A stretch of DNA of 64,000 nt from Thermoanaerobaculia bacterium (lineage in GTDB: Bacteria; Acidobacteriota; Thermoanaerobaculia; Multivoradales; Multivoraceae). The number at the start of each line of letters is the position of its first letter. Positions within the stretch are counted from its first letter, which is position 1. Below are positions 1-8,371 of this stretch, piece by piece. Position numbers and translations under genes: made by a program. The notes beneath the pieces are model-generated. The model ran no database searches, was not told the DNA's origin, and was given only the letters and a program-made list of their open reading frames with translations. The DNA lies in contig JAJDUI010000038.1 in NCBI GenBank assembly GCA_022826745.1, forward strand, positions 1 through 64,000. The letters run 5' to 3'.

Positions 1-333
1 CGGCCATAGACCCCCAGAAACGCCGATCCGAACCGACGGATCCGCCAAACCCGACGGACCGATCCACTCGGCTCCAATACAGCTCCGCAACTACCCCGAC
101 AACGCCGAACCGGATCACGCGGTGAAAAATGCGGGCTAGCCTGGATGTCAAGGTAAGTTCCCTTGGTTTTGTTCGTGCGAACGTTCGGCAGGCAATGACT
201 TGCGCGGCGGCGAAAGTGCAAGAGGGCTTATCGCAGGGGCACCGGCGGCGGTTTCGCAATGGTTGGGAGCCGGCGTGCTGGGCGATTGAGACGGCGTTTC
301 GGGCTGGTTCGCGTTCGATGGCGCCGAAAAGGA
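1..333. other. Non-coding stretch at the left edge
   Basis: I see no convincing gene here. A 78-codon frame at 129-365 has no ribosome binding site, resembles no family I know and runs through the terminator of the TonB gene. On the minus strand there is a perfect TTGACA at 146-151, but the matching -10 (TTTTCA, 123-128) is poor. A minus-strand ATG at position 7, preceded by a G-rich run, could start a leftward gene outside the window. A short inverted repeat, GTTCG-TG-CGAAC, lies at 171-182. Confidence 0.5.
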
Positions 334-363
334 AAGGGGAGAGAGCCGAAGCCCTCTCCCCTT
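334..363 (-). terminator. Rho-independent-type terminator of the TonB receptor gene
   Basis: A perfect 10-bp inverted repeat (AAGGGGAGAG and its complement) flanks a 10-base loop. On the minus strand it is followed by TTCCTTTTC, a short T-rich tract. It lies about 50 bases past the receptor stop codon, where a terminator is expected. Confidence 0.65.
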
Positions 364-414
364 GATTCCTTTGAGCCCCGGGTGCAGGGCCCGAGGCTCT
401 GAATGGTCCAGCTC

Positions 415-3400
415 CTAGAAGCGGAACCTCAGCGAGGCCCGCACCTGGCGCGGACGCTGGAAGAAGCGCCGCACTGGGTAGACCTGACCGTCGCCGCCCC
501 AGGAGCGTCGCCGCTGCTGGTTGGTGGCGTTCAGCACCTCGACCCGGACCTCACCGCGCACGTCGCGGTAGCCCATCGGGAATCCCCAGGCGCCGCTCAG
601 ATTGAGGGTGTACTCGTCCGACGTGAACCGCCCCTGCGTGCCCGGGGCATGCAGATTGAAGCTGACGCCGTCGTTCGGAGTGCCCGGCTTCGGATCGTTC
701 GGGTCGATCTTGACGATCGACACGCCTTCGCTCCGCACCCAAGGAGTCCCGGTCTGGAAGCTCAGGTGACCCGACATCGTGAGGTCGTGGCTGCCCAGGC
801 GCCAGGTTTTGAACCCGAAGGAGTTGTAGATCCAGGTCCGGTCGTAGGCCTGGTTCAGGCCGCGCCGGTTGATCATCGAGACCGGGTAGCCGATCCACTC
901 CGACAGCGCCTGGTTACAGTCCATGGGGAAGAGTTCCGTCCGTCCGGTACGGCGGTCCGGGATCGTCTGACCGACGTTGCAGTTGTCGATCATCTCCTGC
1001 GTCAGAACGGCGCTCAGGTTCTCGAGGTAGGTGGCGTTCGTGTTGTTCCACCAGGCCCCGGCACCGGTAGTGTCCGTCTCCGACCAGGCAACATTGTTGT
1101 ACAACGCCCAGCCGTCGGCGAATCGGCGATTGAGCTGGATCTGCAGACCCCGATAGCCGTTCTTGGCCGGGTCGGCGAGAGCCAGCGCCTCGTCGTTAAG
1201 TTGCCGATCAAGACCCTTGGCCTCGCGGGCGTCCGCCGCGTTGGTGACGATCTGCGCCAGGTCGTGGTAGTTGCCGGTGATGAACGTGTTCCGGCCCTTG
1301 TGGTCGAGCTGGGTGTTGGAGAACATCATGTCCTGCATGGACCAGTCGATGTACTTCACGTCGAGGGCCCAGTTCGGAGCGAACTGCCATTCGAGGCCGA
1401 TGATCAGGTCCTCCCGGTAGTAGGGATCGACGCTGTGGTCCCAGATTTCGCAGTCCACGCCGGTCATCTCGCCGTCCTGACAGGGACGAGTGGCATCCCA
1501 CATCAGGCCCGGGATAAGCGTGCTCCAGGCGAAGTTGTAGCCCGGAAGTGCGGTCCCGACTGTGCCGCGGGCCCGTGTATCGGCCCGGTCGGGAGTACGG
1601 CAGAACACCGCAGCCTCGATCGGGTCGCAGAAGAGCCAGACCTCGTAGCCTTCATACCCGTTCCACAGGTCGTGCATGCCGCCCGACACGTCTCCGCCGC
1701 CTGAGATCCAGGCCTGGTTCAGCATCGCGTGGTACTGGCCCCAGTTGGCGGTGAACAGCAGACGGCCGTCGCCCTTGACGTCGTACGTCGCGTTGAAGCG
1801 GGGGTCGGCGTATGTGGAATCCACCACCTTGCGGCGAACGTCGTTCCAGCCTTCCTGGATCTCGGCGCGCACGCCGATGTTGAAGGTCCAGTGATCGCCG
1901 ACGGTGAAGCGGTCCCGGAGGTAGAAGGCGGTGTCCTTCATTTCGGCGTCGCCGGTACCACGGCCGAGGCAGTTGCCCTGGTCGAAGTTTGAGCGGTGAA
2001 TCTCACCGTTGACCCTCGTGATCTCGATCGGCGTCAACTCGGAGCCGATCTCACCTTCACAGCTCAGTCTCGGCGAGTTGTAGTCGACGTAGGTACAGAT
2101 GCGAGAGCGGGTGGTCTGCGGAGGGATGAAGCCGGGAATCGGCGTGTAGGGGTTGTCGGGGGAAGTGTTCAACGGACGGGCCCACTGGAGTCCGCAACTG
2201 TCGTCCGCGAGAGTGCCGGCGCCGCCATAGCCGAACGGGTTGTAGGAGTCGTAACCCCATCCGTTCATGAAGGAAGTCCGGGCGTTCTCGCCCTCCCACT
2301 TCGTGTCCTGGTAGTCGAGTCCGTACTTCAGCTCGTGGTTGGCGCCGACGAACTGAGTCAGGCCGACGTTCGCCTGCTCGCGCGGGAAGGCGTTGAAGCC
2401 GAAGCCGTCGGAGAGGATCCAGCCGTTGTGCCAGGCGCCGAGGTTCTCGCCGTCCACGTAGACGTTGTAGTTGTTGCCCGGCCAGAAGAAGCCTTGGTCC
2501 GGGTCGAACGGGAACCGCAGCGGCCAGTTCGTGTCGCCGCCCGAAGTGTCGAGCTCGGAGTGGCCCGCTTCCGGACCGCGGTCGAGCGCCTTCGCCTGCA
2601 GGCAGGTCGTGACCATCTCGGCCGGAACCTCCGGTAGATGGTTCAGGCCAAGCCACTCAAGGATCGGCTGGCCGTCCGCATTCAGAACGTCGGGATTGTC
2701 CTGGGACAGCGTGTTGTGGCAACCCAGGAACTTGTTCTCCTGGGTCTCCTGCGTCGCCAGCTTGGCCTCCAGGAACCAGTTGGAAGAGAGCGCCCAGTTC
2801 CAGTTGACGGTCGCCAACTCGCTGTCGTTCTCGTGCGGCGTCGGCGTCCAGTAGTCGAAGGACTGCGGATTGAAGTAGTTCCTGAAGGTCGGCGTCTCGA
2901 TCCAGGAAGCGTTCATCGAATGGGCGTTGCTCGCCTGCAGGTTCAGCTTCATGATCCGGGTGTCGTCGAACAGGCTGATGTCGTACGGGTCGCCGCCGAC
3001 CAGCCGCTCCGAGTACGCGTCGTCGAACTCGCTGTAGCCGGTGTAGAACCAGAACTTGTCGCGCGCGATCGGACCGCCGAGGGAGACCTCGAAGCCGTCG
3101 CTGGCGCCGGCCCACTCGGAGCCGCCGGGCCGGCAGGGCTCGAGCTCGCGTGAGCCGTCCGTGCCGCCCGGAATCATCCCGCGGCCGGCGTCCCGTTCGT
3201 CGCCGTGGCAGCGCTGGAACCAGTCGGCCGGGTAGGGCTTGTTCGTCCGCTCCGTGAGCGAAGGCTGGTCCTTGTAGTCGGCGCCCCAGTCGATCCGCTG
3301 GTGGTTCCAGAGCGTGTCGGCGTGGAACCGGTTGGTCCCGGACTTGACGATCACGTTCGTGGCGGAGCCGACGTAGCGGCCGTACTCGGCCGAAGAACCG

Positions 3401-4041
3401 CCGGCCTCCATCGAAACCTCGGTGAGCGCGGTCGTCGGCACCCGGACGCGGCTGCCGCCGAACTTGGCGAAGGTCGTGTCGACGCCGTCGATGAACACGC
3501 CCTGGTCGGCGAAGTGCGCGCCGTTGACCGAGGGACGGGTCTGCTGGATGTCGTCGTTCTCCGCGTCGGCGGTGACGCCCGGCAGTGCGTTAATGATGCC
3601 GTAGTAGGTGCGGGTGACGCCGCCGATCTGTTCGCCGATCTCGCCGGAGACCGTGGCGCCGGCCGAGACGTTGAACTTGTCGACCATGGGCGTCTCGCCG
3701 GTGACCGTGACCTCGCCCTCGATCGCCGCCTGCAGCGTGAGGTCAAGGGATGTGCGATCGCCGGCTACGGCGCGCACCTGAGCCGCGGCTTCGCCGAGGC
3801 CCTCCAGCGTGGCGGTCAGGCTGTAGTCGCCGGGCGTTACGCCGACGAAGCGGTAGTTACCGTTCTCGTCGGTGATGCCGAACTTGTCCCCGCGCTCGCC
3901 GCTCAGCGTGACGCTCACGCCGGGCAGCGCGGAGCCGCCGGGATCCACTATTTGGCCGCTGATCGTCGCCGTTTCCGGCGCGTCGGCAATGGCGCCGACG
4001 GGCAGAAGCAGCAGCAACGCGGCCGCGAAAAGTCGCTTCAT
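415..4041 (-). CDS. TonB-dependent receptor, Oar-like, with carboxypeptidase-regulatory N-terminal domain
   Basis: Outer-membrane gated channel of 1208 residues, expected to take up a large substrate with energy from TonB-ExbBD. A signal peptide (MKRLFAAALLLLLPVGAIADA) is followed by a carboxypeptidase-regulatory-like beta-sandwich at about 25-105. A plug domain follows at about 115-230 (VNGAHFADQGVFIDGVD), and then a long beta-barrel that ends in the aromatic RFRF typical of outer-membrane proteins. The length and domain order match the Oar-type receptors abundant in Acidobacteriota. The start was set by a perfect AGGAGG at 4051-4056: an ATG directly abutting it (4050) is too close, while the ATG at 4041 has a 9-base gap. 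The gene stands alone, with its own promoter and terminator. The substrate cannot be told from sequence. Loop cysteines such as those around the FLGCHN and TTCLQ stretches suggest disulfide-stabilised extracellular loops. Confidence 0.93.
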   Translation of the reverse strand: MKRLFAAALLLLLPVGAIADAPETATISGQIVDPGGSALPGVSVTLSGERGDKFGITDENGNYRFVGVTPGDYSLTATLEGLGEAAAQVRAVAGDRTSLDLTLQAAIEGEVTVTGETPMVDKFNVSAGATVSGEIGEQIGGVTRTYYGIINALPGVTADAENDDIQQTRPSVNGAHFADQGVFIDGVDTTFAKFGGSRVRVPTTALTEVSMEAGGSSAEYGRYVGSATNVIVKSGTNRFHADTLWNHQRIDWGADYKDQPSLTERTNKPYPADWFQRCHGDERDAGRGMIPGGTDGSRELEPCRPGGSEWAGASDGFEVSLGGPIARDKFWFYTGYSEFDDAYSERLVGGDPYDISLFDDTRIMKLNLQASNAHSMNASWIETPTFRNYFNPQSFDYWTPTPHENDSELATVNWNWALSSNWFLEAKLATQETQENKFLGCHNTLSQDNPDVLNADGQPILEWLGLNHLPEVPAEMVTTCLQAKALDRGPEAGHSELDTSGGDTNWPLRFPFDPDQGFFWPGNNYNVYVDGENLGAWHNGWILSDGFGFNAFPREQANVGLTQFVGANHELKYGLDYQDTKWEGENARTSFMNGWGYDSYNPFGYGGAGTLADDSCGLQWARPLNTSPDNPYTPIPGFIPPQTTRSRICTYVDYNSPRLSCEGEIGSELTPIEITRVNGEIHRSNFDQGNCLGRGTGDAEMKDTAFYLRDRFTVGDHWTFNIGVRAEIQEGWNDVRRKVVDSTYADPRFNATYDVKGDGRLLFTANWGQYHAMLNQAWISGGGDVSGGMHDLWNGYEGYEVWLFCDPIEAAVFCRTPDRADTRARGTVGTALPGYNFAWSTLIPGLMWDATRPCQDGEMTGVDCEIWDHSVDPYYREDLIIGLEWQFAPNWALDVKYIDWSMQDMMFSNTQLDHKGRNTFITGNYHDLAQIVTNAADAREAKGLDRQLNDEALALADPAKNGYRGLQIQLNRRFADGWALYNNVAWSETDTTGAGAWWNNTNATYLENLSAVLTQEMIDNCNVGQTIPDRRTGRTELFPMDCNQALSEWIGYPVSMINRRGLNQAYDRTWIYNSFGFKTWRLGSHDLTMSGHLSFQTGTPWVRSEGVSIVKIDPNDPKPGTPNDGVSFNLHAPGTQGRFTSDEYTLNLSGAWGFPMGYRDVRGEVRVEVLNATNQQRRRSWGGDGQVYPVRRFFQRPRQVRASLRFRF

Positions 4042-4050
4042 CGAGATCAT

Positions 4051-4056
4051 CCTCCT
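4051..4056 (-). promoter_or_regulatory. Shine-Dalgarno that decides the TonB receptor start
   Basis: Perfect AGGAGG on the minus strand. It touches the upstream ATG at 4050 and sits 9 bases from the ATG at 4041, so the latter is the likely start. Confidence 0.7.
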
Positions 4057-4094
4057 TGGTCGGTTCGATGAGGTGCGGATAAAGAAAGCGGGGC

Positions 4095-4123
4095 ATCCTC
4101 ACTGAGTCCATGGGCAATGTCAA
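4095..4123 (-). promoter_or_regulatory. Sigma70-type promoter of the TonB receptor gene
   Basis: A perfect -35 TTGACA (4118-4123) is followed after exactly 17 bases by GAGGAT (4095-4100), which keeps the key A and T of the -10. It lies about 55 bases upstream of the start codon on the minus strand, in otherwise non-coding DNA. Confidence 0.6.
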
Positions 4124-4231
4124 ATCGGGTCCGTGAAGAGGCCGAACAGGGCGCTTCGATTCAAGATGTTGGTTCGGCGTTCAGTGTCTTGAAGAGTTCG
4201 GGCCGGGCCCTTCCCTGGGCCTTCGCCTCGA

Positions 4232-4258
4232 GCCGGCCAGAAGGCCGGCGCACCGACA
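4232..4258 (+). repeat. Dispersed hairpin repeat, copy 1 (GCACCGACA type)
   Basis: Perfect 7-bp stem GCCGGCC/GGCCGGC with loop AGAA, followed by the tail GCACCGACA. One mismatch from the copies at 14939-14965 and 27164-27190. It lies between the CRTAC1 operon end and the TonB promoter. Confidence 0.8.
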
Positions 4259-4310
4259 CGCGGACGTCCACCGACAAGAGCACCGTTCCCGCGGCACGTG
4301 GCCACTGGAG

Positions 4311-6584
4311 TCAGGGGCGCGGGTCCAGGAGCTCCAGTTGGTCCCGTCCCTCTACGATGCGATAGAGCCGGTTCGCCTCGGCTCCGCCGAAGGTCTGGGA
4401 GACGTCCGTCGCGGGCCAGTACACGTTGACCTGCTCGATCGCGGCCGGCCTGCCCAGGCCGATCGTCTGGCGGAGCGGGTTGCCGCCGAAGCTGCCGCCG
4501 CCGTTCACGCGGCGGTAGATGCTGCGTCGGGCACCGTCCGGGTCCACGAGGTCGACCCGGATGCGGGTGCCGATCGCCGAACGGTTGCTCTCCGTTCCCA
4601 CCACCCGCAGCGCCAGCCAGCGGTTGTCGAAGCCGGGGTTGCGGAACAGGGCGTCGCCGAAACGGTCCCCGGGAAACGCGCCTCCCATCTGCTCGAAGAC
4701 GTCCAGGTCGCCGTCGCCGTCGAGGTCGGCGAAGGCGACGGCGTGGCCCTTCTGGAGGTGGCCGAATCCGGCGGCGAGGCTGACGTCGACGAACCGGCTG
4801 CCCGCCAGGTTCCGGTAGAGGACGTTCGGCATGACCGCCTCGTAATCCGGATAGCCGGTGCCTAGGTAGAAGTCGAGGTAGCCGTCGTGGTCGAGGTCGC
4901 CGAAGTTCGAGCCCATCGGAAGCTGCAGGCGGGTGAGCCCGCTCCTCGCGGCCACGTCCTCGAAGCCGCCCTGGCCGTCGCCGCGGTAGAGGCTGGCCTG
5001 TTCCCACGGACCGGGATAGCCCTGGTAGCTGGCGGCGACGAAGCCGAGGCCGCCGCGGTCCCCGGTGTAGCTGGAGACAAAGAGGTCCAGGTGGCCGTCG
5101 TTGTCGAAGTCCCAGAACCAGGCCGGGAAGCTCTGCCTGGGTCCGGTGACGCCGAGCCGGGGCGCCACATCCTCGAAGCTGCCGTCGCCGCGGTTCCGGT
5201 ACAGGCGGTTGGGCCCGCCCAGTACGGAGACGTAGAGATCGGGGAAGCGGTCGTGGTCGTAGTCGCCCCAGACCGCCGCCTTGACGAAGGCGCGGAGGGC
5301 CAGGCCGGCTTCCGCCGCGACATCCCGGAAGCGGACGACGCCGTCCGCGCCCGGGCCCTCGTTGCGGAAGAGCTGCGACGGCGCATCGACCGCCGGGCTG
5401 TGCTCGTTGCCGACGAAGAGATCGAGGTCGCCATCGTTGTCGAAGTCGGCCCATGCGGCCGTCTGGGTGGGGTAGTGGGTGTCGCCCAGGCCGGAGAGGA
5501 AGGTCGCGTCCCGGAAGACAGGCAGGCTCGCCTCGCCGCCGTCGGCCGACTCGTTCAGCAGCAGCGAGTTCGGATGCCGGCCGTGGGGCCCGAACCAGGC
5601 GCCGCGGAGCACGAGGAGGTCGAGATCGCCGTCGTTGTCGGCGTCGCCGTGGACCACGTTCAGTCCGCCGTAGAGACCGTCGAGCCCCGCCGTGGCGGAG
5701 ACATCGGTGAACTCGCCCCGCCCGTCGTTCAGGAAGAGCCGCGGCGAGCCCGCCGGATCGAAGGTTGTGGTGAAGATGTCGAGGTCGAGGTCTCCGTCGA
5801 AGTCGTCGACCACGGCGCCGCCCGAGAGGTTGAAGCTGTCGATGCCGAGTTCGGGCGCGACGTTGTCGAAGCGCGGGAAGTCGGCGGCGGAACCGAAGGC
5901 GGCGAGCGGCAGCCGGTGCTCGGGCTCGACGGCGGCCGGATGGTCGCCCAGGGTCATGTGGGCCAGGTTCAACAGCCACCTCGCCTTGACCTGCTGGACG
6001 GAGTTCGGGGGTACGGCCGCGAGGTACTCACGGAGGAAGCGGGCCGCCTGCTCGGAGCCCTCGCGTTCGCTGTGGATCGCTTCACCGCGAATCGGCAGGA
6101 TGCATGCTTCCGCGCCATGCATCCCCGCGCAGTTGCGGCTTTCACCGTAACGGAGCCAGGCGACGGCGATCCGGAACAGAACCTCGGTCGCCTCGCTCCC
6201 GAGTTCGGCTGCCAGCCCGGACAGTCCGGCCAGCAGGTCGTGTGCCTCGTCGAAGCGCTGCAGGGCGGCCGCTTCGTCACCGAGCCGGAGTTCCTGCTCG
6301 GCCAGGTCGACCAGCAGCCGGAACCGGGTGGCGGCGGCCGCGTCGGCGGCCGCCGCGAGCGCCTCACGCGCGGCCCGGCCCGGGCCCTCGCCGAGCCAGG
6401 GGTTGCCGTCCAGGTCTTCCGTGCGGATCGCCTCCAACGTGGCGAGCATCCGCTCGTGACTCGCGTCGACTGCCGCAGCCCGGCCGGGGGGCTGCTGGGC
6501 GGCGGCGGTCGGGGTCAGGAGAGAGGCGGCCAGCAGCCACGAGCAGCGGCTTTCGGGTCTGTTGCTTCTTCCGGCTCGAGCCAC
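4311..6584 (-). CDS. Exported TPR-CRTAC1 fusion protein (FG-GAP propeller with ASPIC/UnbV domain)
   Basis: Last gene of a five-gene leftward operon; 757 residues, GTG start. After a hydrophobic export signal ending near AAAQQ comes an alpha-helical TPR-like region (about 40-200). A beta-propeller of FG-GAP/VCBS blades (about 225-620) follows, with repeated calcium-type loops of the form DxDxDGxxD (DFDGDLDLD, DADNDGDLD, DFDNDGHLD, DLDGDGDLD). The C-terminus is an ASPIC/UnbV domain (about 650-735, SAIGTRIRVDLVDPDG). The family is named after human CRTAC1; its bacterial function is unknown, though the fold suggests extracellular protein or glycan binding. It appears to combine in one chain what the four upstream genes encode as separate TPR and CRTAC1 proteins. 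It lacks the PDYC cysteine pair of its two paralogues. Confidence 0.85.
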   Translation of the reverse strand: MARAGRSNRPESRCSWLLAASLLTPTAAAQQPPGRAAAVDASHERMLATLEAIRTEDLDGNPWLGEGPGRAAREALAAAADAAAATRFRLLVDLAEQELRLGDEAAALQRFDEAHDLLAGLSGLAAELGSEATEVLFRIAVAWLRYGESRNCAGMHGAEACILPIRGEAIHSEREGSEQAARFLREYLAAVPPNSVQQVKARWLLNLAHMTLGDHPAAVEPEHRLPLAAFGSAADFPRFDNVAPELGIDSFNLSGGAVVDDFDGDLDLDIFTTTFDPAGSPRLFLNDGRGEFTDVSATAGLDGLYGGLNVVHGDADNDGDLDLLVLRGAWFGPHGRHPNSLLLNESADGGEASLPVFRDATFLSGLGDTHYPTQTAAWADFDNDGDLDLFVGNEHSPAVDAPSQLFRNEGPGADGVVRFRDVAAEAGLALRAFVKAAVWGDYDHDRFPDLYVSVLGGPNRLYRNRGDGSFEDVAPRLGVTGPRQSFPAWFWDFDNDGHLDLFVSSYTGDRGGLGFVAASYQGYPGPWEQASLYRGDGQGGFEDVAARSGLTRLQLPMGSNFGDLDHDGYLDFYLGTGYPDYEAVMPNVLYRNLAGSRFVDVSLAAGFGHLQKGHAVAFADLDGDGDLDVFEQMGGAFPGDRFGDALFRNPGFDNRWLALRVVGTESNRSAIGTRIRVDLVDPDGARRSIYRRVNGGGSFGGNPLRQTIGLGRPAAIEQVNVYWPATDVSQTFGGAEANRLYRIVEGRDQLELLDPRP

Positions 6585-6598
6585 GGTCGGGCTGAACT

Positions 6599-8371
6599 CT
6601 ATTGGGGTGCACCGCCTTCGACGCAGGACCGGCGCAGGTCGGCGAGGGCGCGGTCGAGGTTGCGGTCTGTTGGAGCCAGTCTGCGTCCCGCCTCAATCGT
6701 GTCGATCGCCTCCTCGCAACGACCTCGGCGGGCCTGCACCTCCGCCAGGGCGAGACGGGCAGGACCGAAATCGGACCGCGCTTCGAGCGCAGCCGCGTGG
6801 GCGGAGGCGGCGTCGGTCAGCCGACCGAGCTCGGCGTAGACGAGTCCGGCCAGGAACGCCGCCTCGAACAGTTCAGGCGTCAGCCGCCGCGCCCGGTTGA
6901 GCTCCGAGAGCGCCCGGGCAGGCTGGTTTCCCAGGGCGAGCAGGCGCCCCAGTTCCAGGCGCAGCGCGCCTTCGTCCCGCGGGTCGTCGGGAGCGGTCGC
7001 CAACGCGGCGGTCAGGACCCGGCGGGCTTCGTCGAACCGTTGCTGCTGGCGCAGGATGCGGCTCAGGGCACGCGCCGCGGCGCCGTCTCCGGGCGCGACC
7101 GCCAGACGCTTCCGCAGGAGCTGGGCGCCCTCGTCCGGTCTTCCCAAGGCGGCGAGGACGACGGCCTGGTGGTTGTGGACCTCGGTGTAGAAGGGATCGA
7201 TGTCCAGTGCGGTCTCGAACTGCGGGAGTGCTTCTCGTGGCCTGCCGGCTCGCGCCAGGGCCAGTCCGAGTTCGACCCGGGCCTGCTTGTGGCGCGGCGC
7301 GAGCTCGACCGCGCGTTCCAGGTGCGTGAGGGACAGATCGAAACGGCCGCGGCCGCCGTGCAGACGGCCCAGTTCCAGCTGCGTCCAGGCGTCGGCCGGG
7401 TCGAGTCGGGCGAGGGCCTGAAGCGCGCTGATCGCCTCGTCCGGTCGGCCGGCGTCGATGAGCGCCAGCGCCAGGTTGCGGTGCGCGGCCAGGTTGGCCG
7501 GGTCTTCCTCGGTCGCTCGCTCAAGCAGCCGGACGGCATCGTCCATGGCGCCGGCCTGCACCGCCAGCAGGCCGCGCTGGAGCGTCGCGCCGCCTCCGGC
7601 GGGCAGAAGGACGAGGCCCTGAACGAGCGGGTCTTCTACAGGGGCCGGGGTTTCGTTCGCCCGTTCGAGATGGAAGCCGGCCCGGTCCCGGTCGCCCAGA
7701 TCCCGGCGAGTCAGTGCCAGCGCATGGTGAACGCGACCGGCGGCCGGCGCGAGTTCGAGTGCCCGTTCGAGTGCTTCGGCGGCGGCAGTCGCGTCTCCGC
7801 CATCGAGTGCGATGCGGCCGAGGCCGTAGTGCGCGGCCGGCTGGTCCGGGTCCAGGGCAAGCGCCTCTCTCCAGAGCGCCTCGGCTGCTGACGAGCGACC
7901 GAGCCGGTGTTCGACTTCCGCGAGACGGAGCAGCACGGTCACCCGGTTCGGCGTGGACGCGAGCACGGCCCGGTACCTTTGCGCGGCGGGCTCCAGGTCG
8001 CCGCGGGCGTCCAGCGCGAAGGCTTCGAGATAGGGCCAGCGCCAGCCGCCCGGATCGAGTCGTTGCGCTTCGCGGTAGCAGGCGAGCGCGTTCTCGAGCA
8101 GGTAGAGGGCTTCGGGCTGGAGGAGCTGCAGTCCGTGGTAGAGGCGGCCGAGTTCGCCGACGGCAGCTGCCACCTCCTCCGCGGCGGCGCGCTCCGCGTG
8201 GAGGTCCCCGATCCGCTGTTCGTGCCGGGTGACCTGCACCCGGAGCGCTTCGTCGGCCGAGGAGAGGTCAGCCGCCGGAAGCTGCGGCGCGGAACGGGAG
8301 TCCCCACCGCAGCCGAGAACGGCCATGGCGACGAGGACCGCTTGCAGGGGCCAGCGGCCGTGGTCCATCAC
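6599..8371 (-). CDS. TPR-repeat lipoprotein of the CRTAC1 operon
   Basis: 590 residues of tandem tetratricopeptide repeats, recognisable by the spacing of W/L-G-Y/A-P residues in blocks such as PADAWTQLELGRLHGGRGR. The N-terminus (PLQAVLVAMAVLGCGG) looks like a lipoprotein signal with the lipid-bearing Cys about 21 residues in, so the protein is probably anchored in a membrane facing the periplasm. TPR proteins usually act as scaffolds. The start overlaps the stop of the preceding CRTAC1 gene by four bases (ATGA), implying translational coupling, and the fusion gene follows after 14 bases. It resembles the TPR protein at 10095-11804 in layout, as expected of a duplicated pair. Confidence 0.8.
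   Translation of the reverse strand: MMDHGRWPLQAVLVAMAVLGCGGDSRSAPQLPAADLSSADEALRVQVTRHEQRIGDLHAERAAAEEVAAAVGELGRLYHGLQLLQPEALYLLENALACYREAQRLDPGGWRWPYLEAFALDARGDLEPAAQRYRAVLASTPNRVTVLLRLAEVEHRLGRSSAAEALWREALALDPDQPAAHYGLGRIALDGGDATAAAEALERALELAPAAGRVHHALALTRRDLGDRDRAGFHLERANETPAPVEDPLVQGLVLLPAGGGATLQRGLLAVQAGAMDDAVRLLERATEEDPANLAAHRNLALALIDAGRPDEAISALQALARLDPADAWTQLELGRLHGGRGRFDLSLTHLERAVELAPRHKQARVELGLALARAGRPREALPQFETALDIDPFYTEVHNHQAVVLAALGRPDEGAQLLRKRLAVAPGDGAAARALSRILRQQQRFDEARRVLTAALATAPDDPRDEGALRLELGRLLALGNQPARALSELNRARRLTPELFEAAFLAGLVYAELGRLTDAASAHAAALEARSDFGPARLALAEVQARRGRCEEAIDTIEAGRRLAPTDRNLDRALADLRRSCVEGGAPQ

Noticed and set aside
129..365. A 78-codon plus-strand frame at the left edge
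   Set aside because: No ribosome binding site, no family resemblance, and it runs through the terminator hairpin of the TonB gene.
403..1704. Long plus-strand frame opposite the TonB receptor
   Set aside because: Antisense shadow of a clear receptor gene; composition rich in Val/Arg/Gly as expected for a GC-rich complementary frame.
4887..6839. 650-codon plus-strand frame across the CRTAC1 fusion gene
   Set aside because: It lies antisense to DxDxDG propeller repeats and has no domain of its own.
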